Shown here one piece after another: positions 19,201 to 26,279 of a stretch of DNA of 64,000 bases. Source of the DNA: Halorarius litoreus (GTDB taxonomy: Archaea > Halobacteriota > Halobacteria > Halobacteriales > Haloarculaceae); the NCBI RefSeq assembly GCF_024362405.1, contig NZ_CP101454.1, positions 434,001 to 498,000 of the forward strand. Reading direction: 5' to 3'. Numbering within the stretch: the stretch's first letter is position 1; the number at the start of each line of letters is the position of its first letter. The notes below the pieces were generated by a model, which had not been told where the DNA came from, did no database searches, and saw only the letters and a list, made by a program, of their open reading frames with translations. The position numbers were made by a program, and so were the translations under genes.

Positions 19201-20388
19201 GACGACGAGTTCGTAGATCTCCCACTCGTCCTCCGAGAGGTCCTGGCGGCCGGGAATCTCGCCGGTCGGGTGGATGGGCGGGTGGTCGGTCGTCTCCTTG
19301 TCGCCCGACGTGGGCTCGATGTCGTCCAGTTCGAGCAGGCTCGCCGCGTCCTCGCCGAACGCGCCCGTGTCGGCGAACGTCGCCAGGAGGTCCTCGGGGT
19401 CGAGGTCCTCGGGGTAGACGGTGTTGTCCGTTCTCGGGTAGGTGATCCAGCCCGTCGTGTACAGCTCCTCGGCGATACTCATCGCTTTCTGTGCGGAGTA
19501 ACCGAGCGAGCCGGCCGCGCGGATGTACTGGGTGGTGTTGAACGGCGCGGGCGGGTCGTCCGTGCGAGTGCGACGGTTGACCGAGGTGACGGTCGCGCTC
19601 GTCGCCTCGCGGAGTCGCTCGTGGGCGGCGTCCGCCTCCGATTCGTCCCAGACGCGCTCGTTCTCGGTGCCGTCCTCGCCCTCGTAGAAGTACTGCGCCT
19701 CGAACTCCTCGCTGTCTTTGTCGAGGTCGGCGAACAGCTCCCAGTAGTCGTCGGGTTCGAACGCCTGAATCTCACGTTCGCGGTCGACGATGAGCTTGAG
19801 CGTGGGAGACTGCACCCGCCCGACAGAGATGAAGTCGTTGCCGAGCTGCCCGGCAGTGAGCGAGAGGAACCGCGTGAGCGCCGCGCCCCACATCAGGTCG
19901 ATGATCTGCCGGGCTTCACCCGCGGCGGCGAGGTCGAAGTCGAGGTCGTCGGGGTCGGCGAAGGCGTTCTTCACCTCGTTCTCGGTGATGGAGGAGAACC
20001 GGACGCGCTTGATGGGCACGTCGGTCACCTCCTCGATGAGCTCGTACGCCTCCTTCCCGATGAGTTCGCCCTCGCGGTCGTAGTCGGTGGCGATGACCGC
20101 GCTCGACGCCTCCTCGGCCAGCTGCTGGAGGGTGCGGACGATGTTCTCCTTCGTGGGGTTCTTCACGACCTGTGCGGTGGTCAACTCGACCGGCTCGACG
20201 TCGCGCCAGTCGCTGTACTCGGGTGGGAAGTCGACGCCGACGACGTGGCCCGAGAGGCCGACGCAGCGTTTGTCACCCCACCGGTAGACGTTGACGCCGT
20301 TGCGGCGGTCGACGCCCGACCCGCCGTCCGAGAGGATGTCCGCGATGCGACGCGCGGCGTTGTCCTTCTCGGTGACGATGAGTTCCAT
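16291..20388 (-). CDS. topA: DNA topoisomerase I (type IA) interrupted by an intein
   Basis: The precursor is 1365 aa; removing a 534-residue intein leaves an 831-aa enzyme, normal for haloarchaea. Extein features: Toprim domain (MELIVTEKDNAARRIADIL; acidic TDYDREGE at 101-108), active-site Tyr317 in GWITYPRTD, then after the intein STRHGTIQKLYDRGYIEN, four Cys-rich zinc-finger repeats (for example CPECGD...GCDGFPDC and CPDCGEE...GCTRYPDC) and a C-terminal HhH (IEDLDGVGSKTAEKLAAAGI). It relaxes negative supercoils by nicking one strand. Start 20388 is set by the Toprim strand; the open frame runs on upstream but covers the pyrophosphatase gene on the same strand. Cys494 is intein residue 1 and Ser1028 is the +1 residue. 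Confidence 0.95.
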   Translation of the reverse strand: MELIVTEKDNAARRIADILSDGGSGVDRRNGVNVYRWGDKRCVGLSGHVVGVDFPPEYSDWRDVEPVELTTAQVVKNPTKENIVRTLQQLAEEASSAVIATDYDREGELIGKEAYELIEEVTDVPIKRVRFSSITENEVKNAFADPDDLDFDLAAAGEARQIIDLMWGAALTRFLSLTAGQLGNDFISVGRVQSPTLKLIVDREREIQAFEPDDYWELFADLDKDSEEFEAQYFYEGEDGTENERVWDESEADAAHERLREATSATVTSVNRRTRTDDPPAPFNTTQYIRAAGSLGYSAQKAMSIAEELYTTGWITYPRTDNTVYPEDLDPEDLLATFADTGAFGEDAASLLELDDIEPTSGDKETTDHPPIHPTGEIPGRQDLSEDEWEIYELVVRRFFATCAEPATWAHLRVVAEANGCQLKANGKRLVEPGYHAVYPYFGTSENYVPEVETGDELAVREVRLEEKQTQPPRRRGQSRLIETMESMGIGTKCLTEDTTVLVRTDDGDVERRQVGELFAADRTLIADGDIDVATTEGPRTVSYDEATDQTCEVNADLISRRRLAPDERVLTVTTDAGSFSVTDDHPLYVVHDVDVSVVPASQVAPGEQLLSARRGPTEASSGETLMTWEEFATTCDWSSKLYGVDCNRALADLRSETGETQAELADRLGTRRHYLSRYETDERDVPVWILGELGIRPEEIHGLNYDTTFENPFPLEWSDTLARVLGNVLGDGSIHRNDAENVVDVRYHNTDERLIERFCDDIETLFGIEPTVTERPGREAHHETKSQVNLPSALGRTLLTVLDAVMDDGHPDVPTPHQPAFIGALFDDEGHVSRERKAFISNTDHDLLAGVAEMLDTLVVETKLAADQHKLHIRGRENLERFLDSVPVSADEKFYRGLDALRAYDVTRHKARILELATERPMRSEDLATDLGLTQGRISVLVRRLRDEGYLRKRIEGSNRSHEGDRTIRYEAVGFHDSVYATVLGYPGTVAVRTVEERDYDGPVFDLSVTDDAPNFAVQGGTVVHNSTRHGTIQKLYDRGYIENDPPRPTGLAMAVVEASERFADRIVDEGMTAQLEHDMDAIASGEKTLDDVTDESREMLQLVFEDLHDHRDEVGEFLKESLKADKTLGPCPECGDDLLVRRSRRGSYFVGCDGFPDCRYTLPLPSQGEPTVIDETCEEHDLKHVKMLAGRSTFVHGCPQCQADEADNTDDEVIGVCPDCGEEHGGELAIKQLRSGSRLVGCTRYPDCDYSLPLPRRGDIEVTETYCEEHDLPELVVRDGEDDDDPWELGCPICNFQEYQERQSASEIEDLDGVGSKTAEKLAAAGIESLDDLTGADADIVADEVQGVSADKVREWQAQAGAS
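17308..18909 (-). mobile_element. 534-residue intein in topA with LAGLIDADG endonuclease and two HTH segments
   Basis: The boundaries are exact by motif: it begins with Cys (CLTEDTTVLV) after GIGTK and ends VVHN before Ser (STRHGT), inside the conserved catalytic segment of topoisomerase I. Splicing block B is SFSVTDDHPLYVV (Thr90, His93 of the intein), and blocks F/G are FDLSVTDDAPNFAV and GGTVVHN. LAGLIDADG-type motifs lie at residues about 232-241 (VLGNVLGDGS) and 329-339 (FIGALFDDEGH). In addition there is a Cro/XRE-like HTH at about 155-190 (TQAELADRLGTRRHYLSRYE) and a winged-helix-like segment at about 418-465 (SEDLATDLGLTQGRISVLVR). Base composition looks less GC-rich than the exteins. 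All splicing residues appear intact. Confidence 0.93.
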
Positions 20389-20520
20389 CGGGGGGTCGTA
20401 GGTCGAGGGATGAATTAAACGCTTCGCCCGAAATCGGCAGACAGCGCGGGTGTGCGCGCCCGCAGCGGCGTGCGCGCGTCGCCCTCGCGGGTGCGCGTGA
20501 GGTGAAGTAGGTAGGTCCAG

Positions 20521-20586
20521 GTGGGGCACCGGGAAGGTGGGGTCTATGTGAGACACCGGGAAGGTGGTCCAGGTGAGACAACCGGA
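20521..20586 (+). repeat. Short imperfect direct repeats upstream of topA
   Basis: Three head-to-tail copies of a unit beginning GTG(A/G)G(A/G)CA(A)CCGG: 20521-20547, 20548-20572 and a partial third at 20573-20586. The shared core is CACCGGGAAGGTGG in the first two. It lies in the 281-bp spacer between pyrophosphatase and topA (both on the minus strand), about 130-200 bp before the topA start. Otherwise the spacer holds GC-rich, non-coding-looking DNA. It could be a regulatory array or simple slippage. Confidence 0.7.
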
Positions 20587-20669
20587 GCGCGCGAGCGAGT
20601 CGGAGACGAGTACACCAACAGTAGCTGGTCGGTCGCAGAACAACCAGAAACCGAGTATCGACCGATTCT

Positions 20670-21203
20670 CTACGAGAAGTTCTGCTCGTAGAGGTCCATC
20701 GCGTGCTCGATGGCGTCCATCGCGGCCTGCTTGTCCTCCCAGCCCTGCGTCTCGACTTCCTTGCCCGCCTCGAGGTTCTTGTACGTCTCGAAGAACTCCT
20801 CGATCTCGGCCTTCTTCTGGTCGGTGAGGTCGTCGACGTCCTCGACGTGGTCGTACCGGGGGTCCTCGATGGGGACGGCGATGACCTTGTCGTCCTGCTC
20901 GCCGTCGTCGTCCATCTTCATCATCGCGACCGGGCGGGCCTCGATGACACAGCCAGGGAACGTCTGGTCCTTCACGAGGACGAGCACGTCGAACGGGTCC
21001 TCGTCGTCGTAGTACGACCGCGGGATGAACCCGTAGTCGCTCGGGTAGTGGACGTTCGAGTGGAGGACGCGGTCGAGCACGACACCCGGGATGTCCTTGT
21101 CGTACTCGTACTTGTTGCGCTCGCCCTTCAGACACTCCACGACGGCGTAGATCTCTTCCGGCGGGTTCGGTCCCGTCTCGAGGTCTTCCCAGAGGTTCGT
21201 CAT
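20670..21203 (-). CDS. ppa: Soluble inorganic pyrophosphatase
   Basis: A family I pyrophosphatase of 177 aa that splits PPi to two phosphates in the cytoplasm and pulls biosynthetic reactions forward. Signature elements: GERNKYEYDKDIPGVV (the E-x-x-K-Y-E metal/phosphate site), SDYGFIPRSYYDDEDPFDVLVLV with the Asp cluster, and KVIAVPIEDPRYDHVEDVDDL. The length and the C-terminal helix (EEFFETYKNLEAGKEVE) match the family. It stands alone on the minus strand upstream of topA. Confidence 0.96.
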   Translation of the reverse strand: MTNLWEDLETGPNPPEEIYAVVECLKGERNKYEYDKDIPGVVLDRVLHSNVHYPSDYGFIPRSYYDDEDPFDVLVLVKDQTFPGCVIEARPVAMMKMDDDGEQDDKVIAVPIEDPRYDHVEDVDDLTDQKKAEIEEFFETYKNLEAGKEVETQGWEDKQAAMDAIEHAMDLYEQNFS

Positions 21204-21369
21204 CGCGTGCCAGTGAGACGAGTAGCCAAAAACTACTTTCGGTATCGCCCTGTCGGAGTGTTACGTGGAGAGTACTCGGAGAGTGCGGAACGCGGAACAA
21301 GGTGCGATTCGAGTGCTCCCTGAGGAAGCTTCAACGTCCTATCGGCGGGTTGTAGCTACCTGCGAACTG

Positions 21370-21378
21370 TTAAATAGA
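21370..21378 (+). promoter_or_regulatory. TATA-like box before the PadR-type gene
   Basis: TTAAATAGA about 25-28 bp before the ATG at 21399, in a clearly AT-enriched upstream stretch. It is a strong haloarchaeal TATA candidate for a leaderless or short-leader mRNA. Confidence 0.55.
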
Positions 21379-21398
21379 TACAAAACGTCTGAGTAACC

Positions 21399-21758
21399 AT
21401 GTCAGAGGCAAAACCAATTTCGGGCACCCCGGGCATCGCGAGCGAACTAACTGCGTTCCAGCAGAACATCCTCACCATCCTCGCCGAGGAGGCGCGCTAC
21501 GGGCTCGCAATCAAGCGCGAGCTCGAGGAGTACTACGGGAGCGAAGTGAACCACGGCCGGCTCTACCCCAACCTCGACGATCTCGTCGAGATGGGGCTGG
21601 TCGAGAAGAGCGAACTCGACAAGCGGACGAACCAGTACGCGCTGACCGACGACGGCGAGGCCGTGCTGCTCTCGCAGTTCCGCTGGGAGTTCTCGAAGTT
21701 CGTCGTCGACGACGATCGCGCGGGAGCTATCGAGGACCTCGTCGCAGAGCTTCAGTAA
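21399..21758 (+). CDS. PadR-family winged-helix transcriptional regulator
   Basis: A 119-residue DNA-binding protein: LTAFQQNILTILAEEARYGLAIKRELEEYYGSEVNHGRLYPNL (split over residues about 11-55) is the PadR wHTH, with the recognition helix in NHGRLYPNLDDLVEMGLVEKSE and the wing in ELDKRTNQYALTDDGEAV. A short C-terminal helix would mediate dimerization. No ligand domain is present. It stands alone with its own promoter; a T-run (GTTCTTCGTTTTT) just after the stop could end transcription. Targets are unknown. Confidence 0.88.
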   Translation: MSEAKPISGTPGIASELTAFQQNILTILAEEARYGLAIKRELEEYYGSEVNHGRLYPNLDDLVEMGLVEKSELDKRTNQYALTDDGEAVLLSQFRWEFSKFVVDDDRAGAIEDLVAELQ

Positions 21759-21797
21759 TCGGGCACCGTTCTTCGTTTTTCCGCGCGTGAGCGACCG

Positions 21798-22340
21798 CTA
21801 CGCCGCGCGTGCCGTCTGCTGTACGAGGTCGACCGACTCCTCGACGACCGCCCGCTGCTCGTCGGTCGGCCAGGCGTTGCGCGGGAAGTACTCCTCGACG
21901 AACTCGCGGACCTCGGCGGGCGTCGCCTGCTCGACGGGCTTCGCGTAGTGGTTGCTCATGAAGTCCGCGAAGGCGTGGGCCGTCCGCCCGTGGACCTCGC
22001 CGTGTTCCTCGGCGACTCGCTCGGCGACCGAGCGGTTGTGTCGCTCCACCGAGTCCCAGTCGTCGGCGTCACCGGGGCCGGACAGCGGTACCTCGATGCC
22101 GTCGTCCACGTCGTCGATGCGGTCGATCTGCACGGTTCCAGACTCGTCGAGCCAGTCGGCGGGATGCAACACGAGCACGTCGGCGGTGTCGTCCGAGCGG
22201 ACGCGCGCCGTGTAGCCGTGGTCGGCGAGCAGGTCGTCCCGGCGCTCGCGGTGGGCGGCGGCCTCGTTCGGGTCGATCGCCTCGCGGGCGAGTCTCGTCA
22301 GTCGCTCCACCTCCGTGACGGTGTCGTCAGGTAGCGTCAT
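21798..22340 (-). CDS. Conserved haloarchaeal 'rnhA operon' protein
   Basis: A 180-residue acidic protein, predicted cytoplasmic and mostly helical, with no membrane segment and no recognizable catalytic motif. The most distinctive stretch is HGRTAHAFADFMSNHYAKPVEQAT followed by EVREFVEEYFPRNAWPTDEQ (given in parts). Proteins of this type are commonly found next to RNase HI in haloarchaea. Its start overlaps the end of rnhA by 14 bp in another frame, so it is translated from the same mRNA. Function unknown. Confidence 0.75.
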   Translation of the reverse strand: MTLPDDTVTEVERLTRLAREAIDPNEAAAHRERRDDLLADHGYTARVRSDDTADVLVLHPADWLDESGTVQIDRIDDVDDGIEVPLSGPGDADDWDSVERHNRSVAERVAEEHGEVHGRTAHAFADFMSNHYAKPVEQATPAEVREFVEEYFPRNAWPTDEQRAVVEESVDLVQQTARAA

Positions 22341-22962
22341 CGAGTGCGTCGTTCGCTAGGTCGTCGGCGCGCTCGTTTATCTCCCGCGGAACGTGCTCGA
22401 GCGTCCAGTCGTCGAACGCCCGGAGGAGTTCGTGGACGCGAACCCGACGCTCGCGGAGGTCCGGGTCGTTCGTGTTCCACTCGCCGCGGACCTGTTTCAC
22501 GATGAGTTCGGAGTCACCCCGCAGGTGAACCTCGTCGAAGCCGTAGTCGGCGGCGACCTCCAGCGCGAGAATCAGGGCCTCGTACTCCGCGCGGTTGTTG
22601 GTCATCGTTCCGAGTGCCGTCCCGCCCTCGGCGACGATGCCGTCGCCGGTGACGATGACGTAGCCCGCCGCGGACGGCCCCGGGTTCCCGCGGCACGCGC
22701 CGTCGAAGTAGACGTGGGCGCGGCCACCGCTGTCTCGAAGGAGGCCCACGAGGCGGGTCGGGTCCGCGCCCTGCACCACGACCTTTCCCTCGTAGGCGAC
22801 GGCGGTCGCTCCCCCGTGCGAGGCGCGCCACAGCTCGTGGTCGGTGTTGCCCGACTCGACGGTGGCGCCCGCGGCCTCGAGTCGCTCGCGAGCCGCCGCC
22901 GGGTCGCACTCGATGACTGGCACGCCCGGACGTTCCGGACTCCCGGAGTTATCGCTTTCCAT
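22327..22962 (-). CDS. rnhA: Ribonuclease HI, archaeal type
   Basis: A 211-residue RNase H that cuts the RNA strand of RNA/DNA hybrids. The C-terminal domain has all four acidic residues: Asp87 in VYFDGACRGNPGP, Glu126 in NNRAEYEAL, Asp150 in LRGDSELIVKQ and Asp200 in ERADDLANDAL. Residues 1-80 form an extra N-terminal domain (CDPAAARERLEAAGATVE ... GKVVVQGADP) seen in haloarchaeal RNase HI. Start 22962 is chosen since the upstream frame runs into the AT-rich divergent promoter. It overlaps the next gene and lies divergent from tfb. Confidence 0.93.
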   Translation of the reverse strand: MESDNSGSPERPGVPVIECDPAAARERLEAAGATVESGNTDHELWRASHGGATAVAYEGKVVVQGADPTRLVGLLRDSGGRAHVYFDGACRGNPGPSAAGYVIVTGDGIVAEGGTALGTMTNNRAEYEALILALEVAADYGFDEVHLRGDSELIVKQVRGEWNTNDPDLRERRVRVHELLRAFDDWTLEHVPREINERADDLANDALDDAT

Positions 22963-23010
22963 CGTCGTGACAGTCCCAGCCCGACTGCGGCGTCCGACAC
23001 CCCCCTGTAG

Positions 23011-23020
23011 TTTTATTATC
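23011..23020 (+). promoter_or_regulatory. TATA element in the rnhA/tfb divergent region
   Basis: TTTTATTATC about 30 bp before the tfb ATG, and a second AT-rich patch (AAATATAAA) at about 23033-23041. The 83-bp spacer serves tfb on the plus strand and probably rnhA on the minus strand. Confidence 0.55.
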
Positions 23021-23045
23021 CATTCTTCCGTGAAATATAAACGAC

Positions 23046-24005
23046 ATGACACGCCCCGGCCGCCAGCGCGAGCGCACACAGGAGATCGACGGCGAGACGA
23101 ACGAGACGGCGCAGACGCAGGCGTGTCCGGAGTGCAGCTCCACCGCCATCGTCAGCAGCGGCAGCGAACGCCTCTGTGACGACTGCGGGCTGGTCCTCGA
23201 CGACCAGAACATCGACCGGGGGCCGGAGTGGCGCGCGTTCAACCACTCCGAGCGCCAGTCGAAGTCCCGCGTGGGCGCGCCGACCACGCAGACGATGCAC
23301 GACAAGGGGCTCACCACGCAGATCGACTGGAAGAATCAGGACGCGTACGGTCGCTCGATCTCCTCGGAGAAACGCTCGCAGATGCACCGCCTCCGCAAGT
23401 GGCAGGAGCGCATCCGCACCAAGGACGCCGGCGAGCGCAACCTCCAGTTCGCACTCAGCGAGATCGACCGGATGTCTTCCGCGCTGGGCGTGCCGCGCTC
23501 GGTCCGCGAGGTCGCCTCCGTCATCTACCGACGTGCACTCAAAGAGGACCTCATCCGCGGCCGCTCTATCGAGGGCGTCGCCACCTCCGCGCTGTACGCC
23601 GCCTGCCGGCAGGAAGGCATCCCGCGGTCGCTGGAGGAGATCAGCGAGGTGTCGCGCGTCGAACGGAAGGAGATCGGTCGCACCTACCGCTACATCTCTC
23701 AGGAGCTCTCGCTGGAGATGGAGCCGGTCGACCCGAAGAAGTACGTCCCACGGTTCGCCTCCGAGCTCGACCTGGCCGAGGAAGTGCAGTCGAAGGCGAA
23801 CCAGATCATCGACGAGACGGCCGAGAAGGGCCTCCTCTCCGGGAAGTCCCCGACGGGCTACGCCGCCGCGGCCATCTACGCCGCCTCGCTGCTCTGTAAC
23901 CGGAAGCGAACCCAGCGCGAGGTGGCGGACGTCGCGCAGGTGACCGAGGTCACCATCCGGAATCGCTACCAGGAGCAGATCGAGGCGATGGGGATTCCGA
24001 CGTAG
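23046..24005 (+). CDS. tfb: Transcription initiation factor IIB (TFB)
   Basis: A 319-residue archaeal TFB that bridges TATA-bound TBP and RNA polymerase. The N-terminal zinc ribbon is Cys27, Cys30, Cys44, Cys47 (ACPECSS ... LCDDCGLV). The B-reader/linker region includes [19 protein letters not shown], and two cyclin repeats follow (about 115-210 and 215-310), with [19 protein letters not shown] and [16 protein letters not shown] cores. The C-terminal HTH ([19 protein letters not shown]) contacts the BRE. Haloarchaea carry many tfb copies, so which paralogue this is cannot be told here. Confidence 0.95.
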   Translation: MTRPGRQRERTQEIDGETNETAQTQACPECSSTAIVSSGSERLCDDCGLVLDDQNIDRGPEWRAFNHSERQSKSRVGAPTTQTMHDKGLTTQIDWKNQDAYGRSISSEKRSQMHRLRKWQERIRTKDAGERNLQFALSEIDRMSSALGVPRSVREVASVIYRRALKEDLIRGRSIEGVATSALYAACRQEGIPRSLEEISEVSRVERKEIGRTYRYISQELSLEMEPVDPKKYVPRFASELDLAEEVQSKANQIIDETAEKGLLSGKSPTGYAAAAIYAASLLCNRKRTQREVADVAQVTEVTIRNRYQEQIEAMGIPT

Positions 24006-24117
24006 CCGAACAGCAGGCGACGAGAGACGAATCGGGAGACGACGAAGGCCCGGGCAGCGACACGTGTTATCATCCAACACTATCGTTATGCTGTCTCGCG
24101 ACCATACAGCAGCGACC

Positions 24118-24414
24118 ATGTTGTTCCACGTGGCGCTGCGACACAGTCCGGAGCACTGCTGGGCGCGGGACGAACACGAGGGGAAGGCCAGCGAACTGGT
24201 CGCTCGCCTCGACGACGCCGAGGAGTCGTTCGGGGTGACGGTCCACAGTTCGTTCGTCGCACCCAACGAACACACGTTCTACCTCCTCCTCGAATCGGAG
24301 AGCTTCGAGGGGGTGACCGGCCTGCTCGGGCCCCCTCTGCTGCAAGACCACGCGGCCGACATCACGCCGGTGACGACGTTCGGCAGTGCGATGGAGACGC
24401 TCGAGGTGGAGTGA
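24118..24414 (+). CDS. Small conserved protein, ferredoxin-like fold candidate
   Basis: A 98-residue soluble protein beginning MLFHVALRHSPEHCW, with a pattern of beta strand, helix (GKASELVARLDDAEESF), strands VTVHSSFVAPNEHTFYLLLE and helix, and a last strand DITPVTTFG. This resembles short DUF3303/muconolactone-isomerase-like alpha-beta domains that bind small molecules or dimerize, but I cannot assign it firmly. An upstream in-frame ATG at 24088 is possible; 24118 is preferred because the domain starts there. It is on the same strand as nreA, 59 bp before it. Confidence 0.6.
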   Translation: MLFHVALRHSPEHCWARDEHEGKASELVARLDDAEESFGVTVHSSFVAPNEHTFYLLLESESFEGVTGLLGPPLLQDHAADITPVTTFGSAMETLEVE

Positions 24415-24473
24415 CCATCACTTTCGCTCCGCTGCCGAACGGTTGAAGGCCGCCCGGGCCCGACACGGAGGCG

Positions 24474-25748
24474 ATGCGGTTAGACGACTACCTCGACGGG
24501 TTCGAGCAGGACGAGCGGGCGGACCTGCGCAAGCTCGCCGAGGAGAAGTCGTACGCCATCACCGACCACCTCGAGTCGGTGCAGACGCGGTTCGACGAGA
24601 CCCTCTCGGACGATACGCTCGTCGGCTCCACCTCGCCCTCCATCTTCGTCGGCCGGTCGAACTACCCGCGGGTGTCCACGGGCCTCCTCTCGCCCGTCGG
24701 TGACGAGGACCACGCCAGCGAGTACGTGACGAGCGGCGACTGGTACGCACAGGGGTTCTCCATCGACGACGTGTTCCAGAAGCGGACGGGGCTGCTCAAC
24801 TCTACCCGGTCGGCGAACGTCGACGTGACCGACGTCTGGGACGGCTTCGTCGGCGTCCAGCGCGAGGTCGCCATCGCGGACCGCCCCGTGGACATCGAAC
24901 TCGGGCTGGACGGCACCCCCGAGATGAGCCTCGAATCCTCCGTCGACGACGTGGGGGCACCCACCGGCCCGCGCGCGAAGGCCCGAAGCGCCGACCTGAC
25001 CGAGAACCCGCACGTCCCCCGCGCCGTCGAGAAGACGCTCTCTGACGACGACTGGCAGGCCGAGGGCGCGATGACCTATCTCTACAGACGGGGATTCGAC
25101 GTCTACGACATCGACGACATCCTCTCGGCGGGGGCGCTCGGGCAGGCGGGAAACCGGCGGCTCGTTCCAACCCGGTGGTCCATCACCGCAGTCGACGACA
25201 CCATCGGGAAGTACCTCCGCGGGACCATCCGCAACGCCCCCTCCATCGACGAGGTGCGCGTCTACTACGACGAGTACGTCGGCAACCAGTACTGGGTGAT
25301 TCTCGCACCCGGCAACTGGGAGTTCGAGCTCGTCGAGATGAAGGCGCCCGGGAGCATCTGGAACCCCGACGCCGAGGGCGACTACTACGTCGCCGCCGAC
25401 CGCGAGGGGTACGAGGGCCGCACGGAGTACGTCGACGAGACGGCGGGTGCCTACTACGCCTCCCGGCTGGGCGTGCTCGAAGGGCTCGCCGACGAGGGGC
25501 GACAGGCGAAGGCGCTCGTCCTCAGACACGCCTCCGAGGAGTACTGGGCGCCGGTGGGGGTCTGGCAGATTCGCGAGTCGGTCCGCAACGCCGTCCAGGG
25601 CGAGTACGGCGAGGCCGAGACGTTCCACGACGCCGTGGCCGAACTCGCACCCCGGCTGCCCATCCCCTTCTCGCAGCTCCGCCGGAAGTCGAACCTCGTG
25701 GCCGGTGTGCAGTCGAGCCTCGCGGAGTTCGCGCGAAAAGAGCTATAA
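24474..25748 (+). CDS. nreA: NreA-type DNA repair protein with C-terminal PCNA-binding motif
   Basis: A 424-residue archaeal Nre-family protein. Typical segments are STSPSIFVGRSNYPRVSTGLL and the blocks ENPHVPRAVEKTLSDDDWQA, LVPTRWSITAVDDTIGKYL and YDEYVGNQYWVILAPGNWEF (each a family hallmark). The C-terminus QSSLAEFARKEL has the Q-x-x-L-x-x-F spacing of a PIP box that docks on the sliding clamp PCNA. In Haloferax, NreA acts with PCNA in survival after DNA-damaging agents; the biochemical activity is unclear. It is followed by two tiny TatA-like genes on the same strand. Confidence 0.88.
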   Translation: MRLDDYLDGFEQDERADLRKLAEEKSYAITDHLESVQTRFDETLSDDTLVGSTSPSIFVGRSNYPRVSTGLLSPVGDEDHASEYVTSGDWYAQGFSIDDVFQKRTGLLNSTRSANVDVTDVWDGFVGVQREVAIADRPVDIELGLDGTPEMSLESSVDDVGAPTGPRAKARSADLTENPHVPRAVEKTLSDDDWQAEGAMTYLYRRGFDVYDIDDILSAGALGQAGNRRLVPTRWSITAVDDTIGKYLRGTIRNAPSIDEVRVYYDEYVGNQYWVILAPGNWEFELVEMKAPGSIWNPDAEGDYYVAADREGYEGRTEYVDETAGAYYASRLGVLEGLADEGRQAKALVLRHASEEYWAPVGVWQIRESVRNAVQGEYGEAETFHDAVAELAPRLPIPFSQLRRKSNLVAGVQSSLAEFARKEL

Positions 25749-25770
25749 TCGCAGCGACGCAGCCGCCGGT

Positions 25771-26010
25771 ATGCTCGTACTCCAGATGGGCCTCCCCGGC
25801 GGTCCGGAACTGCTCATCATCTTCGTCATCATGCTGCTCGTCTTCGGCGTCCCGCTGGCGCTCGTCGCGAGCGGGGTGGTGCTCTACCGGCGCGGCTCGA
25901 ACGACCGCGTCGAGGAGCTCGAAGCCCGCATCGAAGACCTGGAGTGGGAACTCGAACGCGAGCGCCGAAGTAACGCCGGTGACGCGGAAGACACCGATGA
26001 CAACGACTAA
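25771..26010 (+). CDS. TatA-like small membrane protein (first of two)
   Basis: 79 residues: a short head (MLVLQMGLPGGPELL), one long hydrophobic stretch (residues about 14-40, containing VFG), then a charged coiled coil (NDRVEELEARIEDLEWELERERR) and an acidic tail. The GGPELL-helix-FG start resembles TatA of the twin-arginine translocase, but the usual K-L-P and amphipathic helix after FG are missing, replaced by more hydrophobic residues and a coiled coil. It could be a degenerate TatA paralogue or an unrelated membrane anchor. An internal ATG at 25786 is an alternative start. Confidence 0.65.
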   Translation: MLVLQMGLPGGPELLIIFVIMLLVFGVPLALVASGVVLYRRGSNDRVEELEARIEDLEWELERERRSNAGDAEDTDDND

Positions 26011-26036
26011 CCGACGGGCGCGCCCGGTTCGAACCG

Positions 26037-26273
26037 ATGGTTCCGTTGCAGGTCCCCGGCGGCCCTGAGCTGCTCGTCGCCCTCCTCGTGCTGCTGCTCA
26101 ACGTCGTCGTCATCGTCGCGTTCCTCGGCGGCCTCGGCTACTTCCTGCTCCGCATCCGGAGCGGCGGGAGCGTCGACGAACGGCTCGACCGCATCGAACG
26201 GAAGGTAGGCGGGCTGGAGGCCCGCGTCGAAGACCTCACAGAGCGGGTCGACGACCTCGAAAACCGGGAGTGA
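26037..26273 (+). CDS. TatA-like small membrane protein (second of two)
   Basis: 78 residues with the same plan as the preceding gene: MVPLQVPGGPELLVALLVLL, one membrane helix (to about residue 38), then a coiled coil with heptad Leu/Val (DERLDRIERKVGGLEARVED, then LTERVDDLE). The shared PGGPELL head and coiled-coil tail suggest the two are diverged tandem copies. There is a gap of 26 bp. No signal for a known complex is visible; a hetero-oligomer through the coiled coils is plausible. Confidence 0.65.
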   Translation: MVPLQVPGGPELLVALLVLLLNVVVIVAFLGGLGYFLLRIRSGGSVDERLDRIERKVGGLEARVEDLTERVDDLENRE

Positions 26274-26279
26274 GGGGAG

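Noticed and set aside
18976..20418. 480-residue plus-strand frame opposite topA
   Set aside because: Antisense to the Toprim and catalytic domains of topoisomerase I; no motif of its own.
21759..21797. T-run GTTCTTCGTTTTT after the PadR gene as a strong terminator
   Set aside because: Only five consecutive T and no stem; noted under the gene but too weak to list.
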